Shown piece after piece: positions 44,227 to 54,626 of a stretch of DNA of 64,000 nt (position 1 is the first letter of the stretch; each line of letters starts with the position of its first letter). Both the position numbers and the translations under genes were made by a program. The stretch is from positions 121,353,922-121,417,921 of the forward strand of contig CM077001.1 in the NCBI GenBank assembly GCA_039090855.1. Direction: 5' to 3'. The stretch is from Macrothele yani. Taxonomy: Eukaryota; Arthropoda; Arachnida; Araneae; Macrothelidae. The notes under the pieces are model-generated. The model was not told the DNA's origin, made no database searches, and was given only the letters and a program-made list of their open reading frames with translations.

Positions 44227-45469
44227 TTGGAGAGAACTGACTTTGAAAGGGAAGGATTGTTGGGTGTTATATTAGTGGGTTGTCCATAAGAGAAACCGGG
44301 AAGCGTTTAAACATACCCAAGTCAACTGTTTTGGGTGTACTGAATAAGTGGAAGACACATAGCGTGCCTGAAGCAGCAAAACGTACCAGCAGACCAAACA
44401 AAATCAGTGATAGAGGACGTCGAAGCCTCAGGAGAGCCGTTACAGCTAATCGACGGAGTACTGTACAAGACTTCAGTGTACAGGTGAGTAACAAGCTGAA
44501 ACCCCAGTATGTACACGTACCATTCGCAGAGAACTTCATTCCATGGGCTACCGTGGTCTTGCGGCTGCTCATAAGCCTTTCATCTCCAGTCGGAATGCTA
44601 CTCGTCGTTTAGCATTGTGTGAACTACACTTATCGTGGACCGTAGATCAATGGAAACGGGTCTTATGGACTGATAAATCCAGATACAAGATTCATCACTC
44701 TGATGGCCGTGTGTGGGTATGGCGGCTGCCGGGGGTACGCTATTTACCACAGTGTACTGTGCTTACGGTCAAGTTTGGAACTGGTAGTGTACTCGTGTAG
44801 GGGTATTTTTCGTGGTATTGTCCCGGCCCATTGGTTATCGTGGACAAACTTGTTAACTAGCCTGTCTACCTGGATATTCTGGACAATTATGCTCTATCAA
44901 CTCTGTGGCAATACTATGGAACCAGGCCTTGTTGGTACCAGCAGTATAATGCACCGAGCCATAAAGCAAGGACTGTTACGGCGTGGTCTAAAGATAATTC
45001 CATATCGTGTGTGGACTGGCCCCAGCATAGAGCCCTGATCTTAATCCCATAGAGCACCAATGGGATGAATTAGATCGTCGCATAAGAAGTTTGGAATCAA
45101 GGCCTACTGCTAAGCAACAACAGCATTAAGATACCTATCGCCGTGTTCTTTTTTTTTTTTTTTTTTTATTGCAGGTTCAAAGACCACCGTGAGCAACTCA
45201 ACGGGCTATAGTCGCCCGTCCCTAATTTAGGATCACTGGTTCCAGGGAAGGGACAGAGCCAGTGCCGTAACACAAACACAATTTCCATGCCTCACCGGGA
45301 TTTAAACCCGGACCCCTTTCGGACGAATGATCAGAAGCCATCGCTTAGACTACTGTCCCAACGGGGCGGCATCGCTGTGCTCCGAAGCCTTGTCGAAAGC
45401 ATGTATCGAAGTGTCAGTGCATGCATTAAGGCCAAAGGTGGACCGAGCCGTACTAATGTATGTCAATAA
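44227..45469 (+). pseudogene. Tc1-like transposase, element K, catalytic Asp replaced by Tyr
   Basis: Readable blocks: LERTDFEREGLLGVI, RLNIPKSTVLGVLNKWKTHS, RTSRPNKISDRGRRSLRRAV (N-terminal DNA binding), then WTVDQWKRVLWTDKSRYKIH and GRVWVWRLPG. LWTDKSRY keeps the first aspartate but has Lys for Glu beside it. Further on QQYNAPSHKART shows Tyr (TAT, 44945-44947) where the second catalytic aspartate should be. LNPIEHQWDELDRRIRS follows in another frame, and ESMYRSVSACIKAKGGPS after the SINE. Several frameshifts. Inactive. Confidence 0.87.
45146..45370 (-). mobile_element. SINE-A copy inside Tc1 K
   Basis: Minus-oriented with poly-T at 45149-45167. Flanked by ATCGCCGTG (45137-45145) and ATCGCTGTG (45371-45379), one mismatch. 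The body has a short deletion (GGCTATAGTCGCCCG). Confidence 0.92.
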
Positions 45470-45524
45470 ATGCTATGTTGTGCTTCTCTTCTAGGTGTCC
45501 GATGACTTTTGTCAATATAGTGTA

Positions 45525-46210
45525 TATACGCTTCTATATCATCTTTTGTGGTTATACCATTTCTAGAACTGAAAAACTGGGAATCTCCAGAATGCCTTAA
45601 GAGCTTTCTAAACATTTAAGTCACTACCGATTCACGGTAATGCCCCCCACATGAAATCTCCCCCACGTTTGATAATCTTTTCCACATTGAATATCTCCCA
45701 CACATTAAAACTCTCACCGAGTAGTCTCCGCATTTTCGAGAGAGGCGTCGTGCGTAAATTGCGTTTTACACAAAACACCCCGGGAAAAACAGTCTTGCTG
45801 GCCCAGCACTATGCTGCCGCTACCAAACCGTCACTAAAATGTCCGGGCTGCCAACAGAAAAGCCAACAGTTCAGGCCAACAGTTGGCACCCCATTTGTCA
45901 TATGCCACAACAGGGCCATTAGTTATCCATCACAGGCAGTAGCTGCCCCTTCAGCGGCCCTGCTAGTACGTGCCAGAAATGATGGCTAGCCTAATGTGGT
46001 CCGCTGGTTTGCCGGTAGTGGCAGCCGGCAACCACGTGACGTAACTGGTGGCTTGCCGAATCTTGTCCGCCAATTTCCCGGTAGTAGCCATAAAAAAAAT
46101 AAAAATCAAGGGTAACCGCAGTTCCCCAAAGCTAAAACTTTTCCTTTCTTCCCTTACGAAACTTGTGAATTACAGCACTACGCTGGGAAATTTTTCTCAA
46201 CAGACCGGAA
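45525..46210. other. no gene recognised
   Basis: Short CCCACA-type motifs (45640-45720) and a GC-rich stretch 45790-46080. No domain in any frame. Confidence 0.4.
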
Positions 46211-46214
46211 AAAC

Positions 46215-46300
46215 GCCCGTTTGGAGCTGGGTGGATACGAACCAGGGCCGTCGGCGTGGGAGCTGAGCTCTCTACCGACCGGACTAACTTACCAGGAACC
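46215..46300 (-). repeat. tRNA-like SINE sequence, fourth family
   Basis: The minus strand reads TTAGTCCGGTCGGTAGAG (A box), then CCTGGTTCGTATCCACC (B box) about 45 nt later, as in many tRNA-derived SINE heads. A clean cloverleaf is not evident. Confidence 0.5.
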
Positions 46301-47355
46301 AGCGTGTGCTTGTTGTGTTTCTCTTCTAGATTCTGTCTGTTTGGTGCGGAATGTGTAATCGAATGATTCCCTCTTTCATTTTACAATATTGCGAGGTGTT
46401 TTTCATAAAAGTCAGTTTCATATAATTCATAAATTTATTTTTTCAACGTAACGATAGTTTTTTTTTTTACCTTAAGGGAACTTCACTCATTTCCAAGGAG
46501 TGTACCAACTTAGAGTCGCTATCCAAAGTTTTGTACTGTCCTTGTCGTCTTGAAAGGAGATTGTTGAATCAATATATATTTACCCGGGTTCATGTCACAT
46601 TCTGTTACATTTTTGACGTTGTATCTTTCCTTTCCGTTGTCCGAAGCTACATTTGTTTTAAAGAGGAAAGATATTTTATTTCACTTCTCGTTATTTTTAG
46701 AAGCGAATTCCTCCCAGTCTTGTGTATTCAGCCCATGGATGAGTACATTATATCCACATAGCGTTGCTTTTTTTTTCTTTCAAATAAGTAATAAATTTTG
46801 TACGCATATAATTCTATTCTTTTTTTTTTTCCAACAAACGTTTTTTTAATGGTTTTTCAGGACATTTGTTTCAAGCGGTTTCAAATTTTTCTTGTTATTC
46901 ACCCACTCCATTCCCCTGTATTTCGTGGCTGTAATCTAGTATTTCATGGCTTAATCTGATATCTTCGTCGACGTGGAATTTCATTAGGAAATTAATTCGC
47001 CTTTCCACAAATGGATTTTTTTGTCTTAACATCCACTAAAATAACACGATGGCGGTAACGTCGTCTTCAACTAACTAGTACCATGAGAAACACAGAAAAT
47101 GTTGCTCCTGCGCATGCGCAGGCCCGTTTCTTCCACCTGCTGTTGGGGTAGCATTGGTTGCCAGTAACGGGCCGCTAGTGACACTTGCTTGGAGGCGCAT
47201 AATTCACGCCGATGCTGCAGGGCCATCAATGGCTCACCAGCTGATAGCGCTGCCACCAACGGACCGCTACCGACCCATGAGCGACAGATTTCAGCCAGCA
47301 CTGACCCTTCACTGCCAGCTGGTGGCCAGCAGTTTCCCAGCGCTTGTGTTTTTGC
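46301..47355. other. no gene recognised
   Basis: T-rich up to 47000, then GC-rich 47100-47350 with repeated CCGCTA/CCAGC words. Nothing nameable. Confidence 0.4.
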
Positions 47356-47360
47356 TGGTA

Positions 47361-48612
47361 CAGGATGTCTCATAAAGATGTAACCGATTTCAAATAATCA
47401 TAACAGTTTTAATATTAATGATCTCAATACACAATTTGTGTTAATTGACAGAACAGATCATGAAGTTTTATATACATTCGTCATGGGCACCATTTGTCAC
47501 CCGAACAATATCTAAACGGTATTCCAGTTCCAACCATGTACGTTTGAGAATGTCCGTATTAACTTTCTGTAGTGCGTGTGCAATCCTACTCTTTAAGTCA
47601 GCAATGTCCTCAACAGGGGAGCTGTAAACCTCACCCTTGATGAATCCCTATAAAAAAAAGTCACACGATGTTAAGTCCAGCCAACGTGGGGGCCATGCAA
47701 TGGGACCACCACGCTCAATCCATCGATTGGGAAATTTGGCATCCAGATACTCTTTCACAATCAAAACCAATGACATGGCGCTCCATCTTGTTGGAAAATG
47801 ACCGGAGTTGCAAGTTTATCCAACTGGGAATACACAAACTGCTCAATCATGCCCAGGTAATTATCAACTCTCACGGTCGCTTGCTGAAAGAAAAATGGTC
47901 CAATAACACGGTCGACCACTATGTCATACCAAACATTTACTTTTAAGCTAGCATGTTCATGTTCCATTGTGCAATGCGAATGTTTAATTCCCCAAATTCG
48001 CACATTCTGTTTATTAACCTTTCCAGATACATGGAATGTGCATTCATACGAGAAACAGATTTGTCTCAGGAAAGATTCAGCACTTGCAATGTTCTCCAAC
48101 ATTTCCTCAGCAAACTGTTTATGTTTCACGTGATCATCTGGGGCTATGTGATTGGTTATCTGCAGTTTATACGGGTGCATTTCCAGTCTCTGACGTAACA
48201 CTCTGTGCAGTGACGACTTGGGGATGGCCAGCTGTCGTGCTGTTTGTGATTGACTTTCGAGGGCTACGAATGAATGTTTGTCTCACAACCTCCTCCCTTT
48301 CTGGAACCAGCGATGGTCGTCCAAGGCTTTTCTTTGTAAGTACCTGAAATGACTTGTACCACTTTCTGACGCTGTTACGTGTGGTCGGTTTGCTCCCATA
48401 TTTTTGTTCTGAAATTCGCCTGAACCTGCATTTAGGATCGGGTTTCAATAAACCACTCCACAATCTGTGCTTTCGTAACAGGATCTATTAGGTGCACTTC
48501 TAGAAAACTTGAGGGTATTCCTTACCACCTACAACAAACAGCATGCTGATATTAGTTTTGTATCTAAAGTTATCATCATTTGAAATTGGTTACACCTTTT
48601 GGGGACACCCTG
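47361..48612 (-). mobile_element. Tc1-mariner superfamily element N (DD41D-like)
   Basis: Inverted ends CAGGATGTCTCATAAAGATG (47361) and the complement of CAGGGTGTCCCCAAAAGGTG (ending 48612), TA on both sides. Length 1252 bp. Confidence 0.88.
47440..48490 (-). pseudogene. transposase of element N, first catalytic Asp replaced by Tyr
   Basis: Minus strand: RFRRISEQKYGSKPTTRNSV and LGRPSLVPEREEVVRQTFIR (helix-turn-helix and hinge), RLEMHPYKLQITNHIAPDDH, ICFSYECTFHVSGKVNKQNV, IFQQDGAPCHW, then after a frameshift RWIERGGPIAWPPRWLDLTS with CDFFL. FSYE stands where FSDE is expected (TAT codon at 48046-48048), removing the first catalytic aspartate. About 41 residues separate QQD from the final D, which suggests the DD41D group rather than mariner DD34D. 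Multiple frameshifts. Confidence 0.82.
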
Positions 48613-48904
48613 TATCTAATGTGGAGGAGATTTCCGGGGTCGCCATTTCCATTTTTATCACACTTTTTTTTTTTTTTTGATATAGGACTTGCCTTTGTAG
48701 TAATATAATGTTCATACTGCTGAACGAATGATCGAACTATGAAAACCTCAAAAGGTTTAGAGCCTTTCTCACTGCAACTAGCTGAGTCTCTTGAGAAGAC
48801 TGCAAAAAAACGAAATCAGGAACGGAGACAGAGTGTTCTGGTAGAAAAAGAAAGAAAGAAAAAAGATATGATATTGACATACTTTTAATGGTCTTTTCAG
48901 AGTG

Positions 48905-49160
48905 ACTCAAGGTTGACAGAAAACTCTTACACCGGAAAGCTCTCACACCGATAAACTTCTACACCTTTTTCTGCTGCTTGGAAAACTGCTACACCGTGGA
49001 AAACTCCCACACCGGTAAACTCATACACCTTCTCATATAAGGGAATGTATACGAATTGTGTTTCTTTTGGAGATCTTGTCAAAGTGCAGGAGTTTTCCCA
49101 GAGGCTCAATACGAAATGTAGGAGTTTTCCTAGTGGCACAAACCGAAATGTAGGATTAAG
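48905..49160. repeat. short repeats of a AAACTCCTACACCGG-like word
   Basis: CTCTTACACCGG, CTCTCACACCGAT, CTTCTACACC, CTGCTACACCG, CTCCCACACCGG and CTCATACACC occur within 48925-49035. Inverted versions (TAGGAGTTTTCC) lie at 49085-49150. The same word returns at 63533-63562. Confidence 0.7.
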
Positions 49161-49273
49161 ACTAACCAAGGGTGACCTTGGCATGTTTCAACTACGCGCT
49201 AAAAAAGTCCACAAGGTGAGGATAATTACCGTCGAGGCACATTGACACATTCATTCATTAAAAACATTAAAAC

Positions 49274-49319
49274 ACACAAGTACTTTCGAGAAACTCAACT
49301 TGTTCCCATCGTCAGGTGT
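49274..49319 (-). ncRNA. hammerhead-ribozyme-like motif 4
   Basis: Minus strand: ACAC, CTGACGA, extra T, stem II GGGAAC..GTTTCTC, GAAA, GTAC, UU, GTGT pairing perfectly to ACAC. It lies about 430 bp downstream of the GIY-YIG remnant at 49745-49905 on the same strand. Confidence 0.6.
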
Positions 49320-49744
49320 AAAAATAAGGTGGTTAAAAGCAACATGATGTTTCTAAGTTAAAACCACACGACATCTAAGAGACAGATGACACGACCACTT
49401 GAAAGACAACATAACACACACACAGACGCCATAACAAACTTACAGTTAAGGATGAAAAAGACAAGTACGGTTAACAAGCTAGACGTCAGAAGATCTCATG
49501 AAGTTAAATGCTGTGATTATGACTTCACATTACGCTGGCGATGTTCAATAGAGTTTACGAGCTGTAACCAAGGTCTGGGTAGGTTAACAGGATAATCATT
49601 GTTGCAGGAAGAATTCGACAATCTGTGAATAACGACAGTTTGCCCCGCATCTCAACAATCATTCATTTTAATAACCAGAAATAAGTTTAACATCAGACCA
49701 GATTGGGTGTTAGATTCTTGTCGAGGCAAGTTCTCTTGAGTGCT

Positions 49745-49905
49745 GTGGTACGAATTTGATTTCTCAAAGAGCACTGATGTGCAAGAGTCTGTATTTCAGT
49801 CTTCTTTTAGTACTACCTACACAATAGGTTATATGTGATACAGGGCAACCAGAGTTAGAGTTGTCACTCAATGGAATGAGATAAACACCGGCCGAAGTTA
49901 AAATA
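49745..49905 (-). pseudogene. GIY-YIG endonuclease relic of a Penelope-like element
   Basis: In one minus-strand frame: TSAGVYLIPLSDNSNSG and ITYCVGSTKRRLKYRLLHIS, then a stop. GVYLIP and YCVGSTKRRL correspond to the GIY and YIG motifs plus the conserved Arg. Stops follow shortly. Confidence 0.65.
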
Positions 49906-49930
49906 TTGCTTCGTTCTTTATCACTCCTAA

Positions 49931-50525
49931 TAAAAGCAAAAATATTTTCTGTACGAATTCATAGCATGTTTTGAGCATGAACGTTGTATTGAATTGGTCA
50001 AAGTTGGTACGTAGGATTGGTCAAAGTCGAAATGCATGAGTTTTCCTAATGATGTAAAAGGGTATGTAGATTCTAAAGGCAGAAGGGGTATGGATAAGCT
50101 TTTCGACTCACCAAATCTTGACTTGGGATTTTAATGGCTGTGTAAAACTAGGAAATGGATTTTTAGGTGCTAAAAATAGAAAAATATTTATTTTTTACGT
50201 GCTAATGTTTTCAAAAATATGTGCTAAAATAGAAAAATATTTGCTAAAAATAATAAAAAATATTTTCTTCAACGATGGTGTAACTAGATATTTTCTGTGA
50301 TAAAAAATAATATTAGTAATCAACTTACTAATTCACAGCTACACATACCTTTATTGTCACGAAGTAATTGACAGATATCGAGGAAAAATTATTGTTCCAC
50401 ACCATAGGAAGTCAATCATGCATATTTTAAGACAGAGAGAGCGGGGGGAGGGGTGTCATTAGCACTTAAGCAGTCAATTTGGCGTACTAGTTGGCCTTCT
50501 AAAACTTGAACACTTTTCATATATC
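49931..50525. other. no gene recognised
   Basis: AT-rich; AAAATATTT/GTGCTAAAA words repeat around 50165-50270. No domain. Confidence 0.45.
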
Positions 50526-50529
50526 TTGA

Positions 50530-50745
50530 AATCTCTTGCTTTTTCTAACACACGTACGAATTTGTTTTTAGGGCTTCTATTTTTGATCCCGGAAGAGTGT
50601 TGAGTTTCCTTTCAACATCCTGCACTTTTGAAACTGCTTCAGACCGTAGGTTTGTTGTTGTTTCTAATTTCTTTATCGAACGACGCACGAAACTTAAATT
50701 AGCAGATGTGTATGACAAGTCTATTTTTAAACTATCATCATTCAT
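50530..50745 (-). pseudogene. possible C-terminal fragment of a hAT-like (CGGBP1-type) protein
   Basis: The 66-residue minus frame includes SANLSFVRRSIKKLE, EAVSKVQDVERKLNTLPG and KIEALK. Such a helix pattern occurs near the end of CGGBP1-like, hAT-derived proteins in arthropods, as far as I recall. Similarity is modest. Confidence 0.35.
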
Positions 50746-50799
50746 TAAATGCTGAACGATTTCAATTCAATAAGCATCATCTTTGTCCATTTCATTAAT

Positions 50800-50886
50800 A
50801 AAATCTTCAAAATGATTTATCATTTTGAAAGATTTGATTATAATTATCATTTTGAAGATTTTTAGGAATAAAATCTTCAAAATGAT
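50800..50886. repeat. local palindromic repeats of AAAATCTTCAAAATGAT
   Basis: The 17-mer occurs at about 50802 and 50870, and in inverted form (ATCATTTTGA.AGATTT) between them, giving several overlapping hairpins. Confidence 0.85.
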
Positions 50887-51634
50887 CTTCATAGTATCCC
50901 ATAGCCTTGCCAGGTATGCCAGTTTGAGTGACTACACATATAGGCGGCAGCGTGCGATTGGAACTATTCTCTTTGAAAAGATCGATCTTGTTGAGGTGTT
51001 AACATATTTTTTTGCTATCTTTGTTCTTGTTGTTAACTTCATAAACATTGCGTGGTTGAGTCGCTAAGTTTTATATAGGTTAAGATGATAGTAAAATTGT
51101 ATGCAAATAATTCTTGCGATTCGTAAATATGTCTAAGAAACTTTTATTCTTTTCTTCATTTAATTGCCTGCAAAGGTTGCCCGTTAGCTGTGCTTTGTTT
51201 TCTAACTCTCTGGCTTTCGATCATCTCTCGCGCAGTCGTGAAATTCCCCCGGTCCACCTAAGACCTTCCCGGCCTCGCCTGGGGCAATTACCTCGTCGTA
51301 CTTTTCGTGACCGCTCGCTACCTAAACCTAGAGACCACTGTCTTCTCGCCTCCCTCTCTTGTCTAAAAAAAAATGCCCTTAAGCATATCCTAATGTTCCC
51401 CGAGAGAAAGACCCACACCGCTTTCGGTAAATCTTAAGCCTCAAAGTAAAATGTGAGGGGCTAGTCATTCGTCTGCCTCATTGAAATTGAAACCTGAAAA
51501 GCATCAAAAAAGGCGCGATAGAGTTAATCTCCATTCAACAAACAATGTGCATATAGTAATCTTAGATGAATGTCGTCTTAGTAAATAACCGTGCATCCGG
51601 TTTCTAATGGGGAACTGACTCTAAGAAATTTCTC

Positions 51635-51910
51635 TCACGCTTTGTGGAGACAAAGGAATGGAAGCACGAGATGGAAAAAGGTTGCATTTTGAGATTTTAT
51701 ATGAAATCCTGAAACCCCGTGTAAAATCTCTGTAACAGAGGATTTAACAAACACTTTTTTCACATTCGATATTAACTTGTCTATCTTAGGATAAAGTGTT
51801 CGGATGTTCTTACCCAACCTGTGCAAAATATAAACGACACACGTTACGTGCACCATTTTCTGAAAGCTCACAGGAAGACCGTCAGCGGCTTTCTTCGTGT
51901 ACTCAGCAGC
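51635..51910 (-). pseudogene. fragment of a hAT-like protein, N-terminal to 50530-50745
   Basis: Minus frame: AAEYTKKAADGLPVSFQKMV, HVTCVVYILHRLGKNIRTLY and PKIDKLISNVKKVFVKSSV. The pattern MxHVTCxxHxLHR..I...P.xDKLI.N.KKVF is common in hAT-derived arthropod proteins, from memory. It lies upstream, same strand, of the 50530-50745 fragment, about 900 bp away. The frame continues to 52210 without recognisable sequence. Confidence 0.5.
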
Positions 51911-52161
51911 TTTCCCTAGGAGAACAGAACAAGGGAAGGGAACATGTTCTCTCACCGATGAAGCCAGCTGAGTTGAGTGGCCGCCATATTGCGTTACCCT
52001 CAGTTGCGCATTTGTGTATTCAAAGTTATGGGAGTGAACACTATAGCGTAGTTCCAGTTTAGTGTTTTTTTTTCTCCTGGGGAGAGGGGGGTTGATTTTC
52101 ATATCTGTTTGTATTGTTTTTGCGTGAAAGAAGCTTCTTAGAAATGAAATGCCAGAGTGCA

Positions 52162-53409
52162 GTGGGCATAACTTTATTATTAACTGACGGAGGTGGTTCA
52201 AATTGCACATATTGGTAGATTAACTCTTTCTCTTTACAAAGGTACTACTCAACATTTTTTCCATCGCAACCGGTGCATTTGTGCCATCGTTGAACCCAAC
52301 TCTCAAATCCTCTTTGAAAAAATTCAGGTGTGGACTGTTGTACCAACTTCTTCGCAGCCACTTTCACCTCGTTTGTGTCATCAAATCGTTGTCCCCGGAG
52401 GCTGTCCTTCATTGGACAGAACCCGTGGAAGTCGGAGGGTGCCAGATATGGGCTGTATGGTGGACGAGGGAGGGCCTAGATGTAAATTAAATTTGCTGAT
52501 CGCCTGATTTGTTGCCAAAGATGTATGTGGTCCCGCATTGTCACGATGAAAGTGGATACTTTTCAGATTCTTGTTCGGTCTCTTCCTCCTTACGGCTTCT
52601 CTAAGCTTCTTGAGTGTCTCAATGTACCGCTTGCTGGTCACGGTACAGCCACGTTTCAGAAAATCAAGAAGAATTACACCCTTGTCATCCCAAAAAACAG
52701 TCACCATGACTTTCTGTGCTAATAGCTGGCTTTTGAACTTCTTAGGCCATGGTGAAGAGTTGTGACGCCGTTCCATGGACTGATTCTTCGTTTCCGGATC
52801 GTAAAGATACGCCCATATTTCATCCCTCGTCACCAGATCGAAAAAAAAAAAAAAAAAAAAAACGTGTCTTCATTGGCTCCAAAAGCTTCCAGCAGATCAG
52901 AGTAGGCTTCCACGCTTCTGTCCTTCAAATCGGGTGTCAACTGCCGAGGTACCCACTATGCACACATTTTCCGATACCCTAAGTCCACCATCTTCTATAT
53001 GGCAATATGACCAGAGTCCAGTTGTGCAACAAGATCACGGATTGCGGCTCGTCTCTCCGCTAGAATCAATTCATCCACTCGTTGACGATTCGTGTCAGTG
53101 GTCGCAGATGATGGTTTTCCACTGCGTGGTTTGTCTTCAGTGCTGGTTTCCCTTTCTTTGAACTTCTTCATCCATCTGTGCACATTGCTCTTGTCAATGG
53201 TGTCATCTCCGTAAACATTCTGTGACCTTCTGTGTATGTTGGACAGCCTGCACCCTTCCTTCGTCAAGAACTCAATGATGGCACGTTGCTTCTGCTTGGA
53301 ATCTATTACTTACCTGCAATGAAGAAGGATTACTGTAGAGGAAGAGTTACTCTACCAACATATGCAATTGGAACTACCTCTGTTAGTTAATAAAAGAGTT
53401 ATGCCTACT
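52162..53409 (-). mobile_element. mariner-family transposon with long terminal repeats
   Basis: Terminal repeats of about 70 bp (52162-52232; 53338-53409) share GGCATAACT, TTATTAACT.AC.GAGGT and TTGGTAGA blocks in inverse orientation. Length about 1.25 kb. The exact outer edge is uncertain by a few bases. Confidence 0.8.
52240..53280 (-). pseudogene. mariner transposase, frameshifted, with internal poly-A tract
   Basis: The N-terminal block (52995-53267) has SNIHRRSQNVYGDDTIDKSN and VHRWMKKFKE, the mariner helix-turn-helix. The catalytic part (52381-52833) has TRDEIWAYLYDPETKNQSME, VFWDDKGVILLDFLKRG and FHRDNAGPHTS, then a frameshift before YSPYLAPSDF. A run of about 23 A (52841-52862 on the plus strand) interrupts the codons just before the first catalytic aspartate. 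Inactive. Confidence 0.88.
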
Positions 53410-53806
53410 TTTGCAGTATTTTTGGTACAACTCTCGTATTTGCTTCTAAATATCCGATTGAAAAAAAAAACAACTTTCGATTCCATTTATGCAGAAGACT
53501 ATTTTAGGTATAATCACTTTTTTAAGTTACGCATAGATCTTCCGCTAGAGGGCGTAAAAGTAAAATGAGTTTCCCCCGATATCGCTGCTTCTAAAACTCC
53601 GATTTGAAAAATTCTTCCTGCAGAGGATACAGCTCTTGGTGGGAAATCTTTTGCATGTAATTTCTGATTTTTGGTAAAAATAGTTTGGCCACCAAGGGGG
53701 TAAGTTGAAAATTAATGTAAGTACATTGCCGTCTGTGCACGATAAAATAGTTTAAAAATCTTTAATGTAAAAACACCTTAGTCATAAAAGCATTCACATA
53801 AAAGGC

Positions 53807-53850
53807 ACACTAGAATCTTTCAGATCCACAACGGATCCATCCTCAGGTGT
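53807..53850 (-). ncRNA. hammerhead-ribozyme-like motif 5
   Basis: Minus strand: ACAC, CTGAGGA, extra T, 6-bp stem GGATCC/GGATCT, GAAA, GATTC, UA, GTGT pairing perfectly to ACAC. It lies at the 3' side of Penelope-like remnant 3. Confidence 0.6.
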
Positions 53851-53971
53851 AAGTCTGATGGTTAAATCAGCAGGATATATACACAGTGGGGTGAGATGCA
53901 AAAATGACGTAGATTGTAATGAAGGTATGCGCTCTACAGAGACATAAAAGTTCAAACAGGTGAGTGTGTTA

Positions 53972-54250
53972 TTATTCAAAGTTTATATAAATATTTTTAA
54001 AAGCGGCAATCTGTAGCAAACATTTCCAGGAATTATGGATGATACTTGGGTAATCGTCGTTACAGCATTGGTGGCGATGAGCGAAAATCTGTAGACTCTC
54101 AGTAAGTAGGGTTAGATGCTTAGATTTGGGAGTGGTGAGAATTTTGGTTTTTTCCCACAATGGTTGGAAAGATTCGTTAAGGAGTAAACGCGACAGTGCT
54201 GTATTGGAAGAACAAGTTTTTATATTATATTTGTGTTCTTTAAGGCGAGT
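53972..54250 (-). pseudogene. Penelope-like protein C-terminus, fragment
   Basis: Minus strand: LKEHKYNIKTCSSNTALSRL (54165-54245), WEKTKILTTPKSKHLTLLTE and SLQIFAHRHQCCNDDYPS. It aligns with KEHKYNIQTGGTNTALAKKV, WENFKILVTPKNRSTLLLTE and the CCND of element 1. Truncated before the GIY motif. Confidence 0.82.
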
Positions 54251-54259
54251 ACTTTAGTG

Positions 54260-54316
54260 CATCAGAAGCAGAAATTAAAACTAACCGGGGGTAAGTTTTA
54301 ATTTCTGCTTCTGATG
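54260..54316. repeat. perfect 23-bp hairpin at a retroelement junction
   Basis: CATCAGAAGCAGAAATTAAA and CT (54260-54282) repeat exactly inverted at 54294-54316, spacer 11 nt. The right arm belongs to the tandem array. Confidence 0.9.
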
Positions 54317-54568
54317 TACTCGTATTTACAGCAAATTCTGAGCTTCTAAAATTGCGATTGAAAAAATTATTCTTTGGACCGATGCCATTCACGGCGATAA
54401 ACCTTTTCAGAATATTTTCTTCTTAAAATATTGCATGGGTTCTCCGCCAGGAAGCGTAGGTGTCAACATCTTATTTTGTAAATATCTCTGCTTCTGATGC
54501 TCTAATTTGGAAAATTCCTTCTTCGTTGGATAGTTTCCGGTTCGGCATGTTTTTCATATAATTCTAAA

Positions 54569-54626
54569 ATTTTCAAATATTCCATAGATAACCATAAGTA
54601 TGGTTATCTATGGAATATTTGAAAAT
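54569..54626. repeat. perfect 28-bp palindrome with 2-nt centre
   Basis: Arms 54569-54596 and 54599-54626 (centre AG) around CCATAGATAACCATA. The left-arm context (54527-54582) is then repeated directly at 54633-54693. Confidence 0.93.

Larger units (their letters stand above)
44071..45522 (+). mobile_element. Tc1-like element K with SINE insertion
   Basis: Inverted ends CACTATGTTGACAAAAGTCA (44071) and the complement ending 45522, TA on both sides (44069-44070, 45523-45524). Net length without the SINE is about 1.2 kb. Confidence 0.92.
49270..49930 (-). mobile_element. Penelope-like retroelement remnant 2
   Basis: Decayed minus-strand copy with a GIY-YIG coding relic at its 5' side and the hammerhead-like motif at its 3' side, the same order as element 1. 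Confidence 0.65.
53754..54250 (-). mobile_element. Penelope-like retroelement remnant 3, 5'-truncated
   Basis: Contains the end of a GIY-YIG-type frame and a 3' hammerhead-like motif, and sits within the 150-bp array. A 23-bp hairpin marks the 5' junction. Confidence 0.75.

Noticed and set aside
51635..52210. 191-codon minus frame as an intact gene
   Set aside because: Only its C-terminal third resembles a known hAT-like domain; the rest is featureless and the downstream part of the protein is broken off, so it is treated as a fragment.
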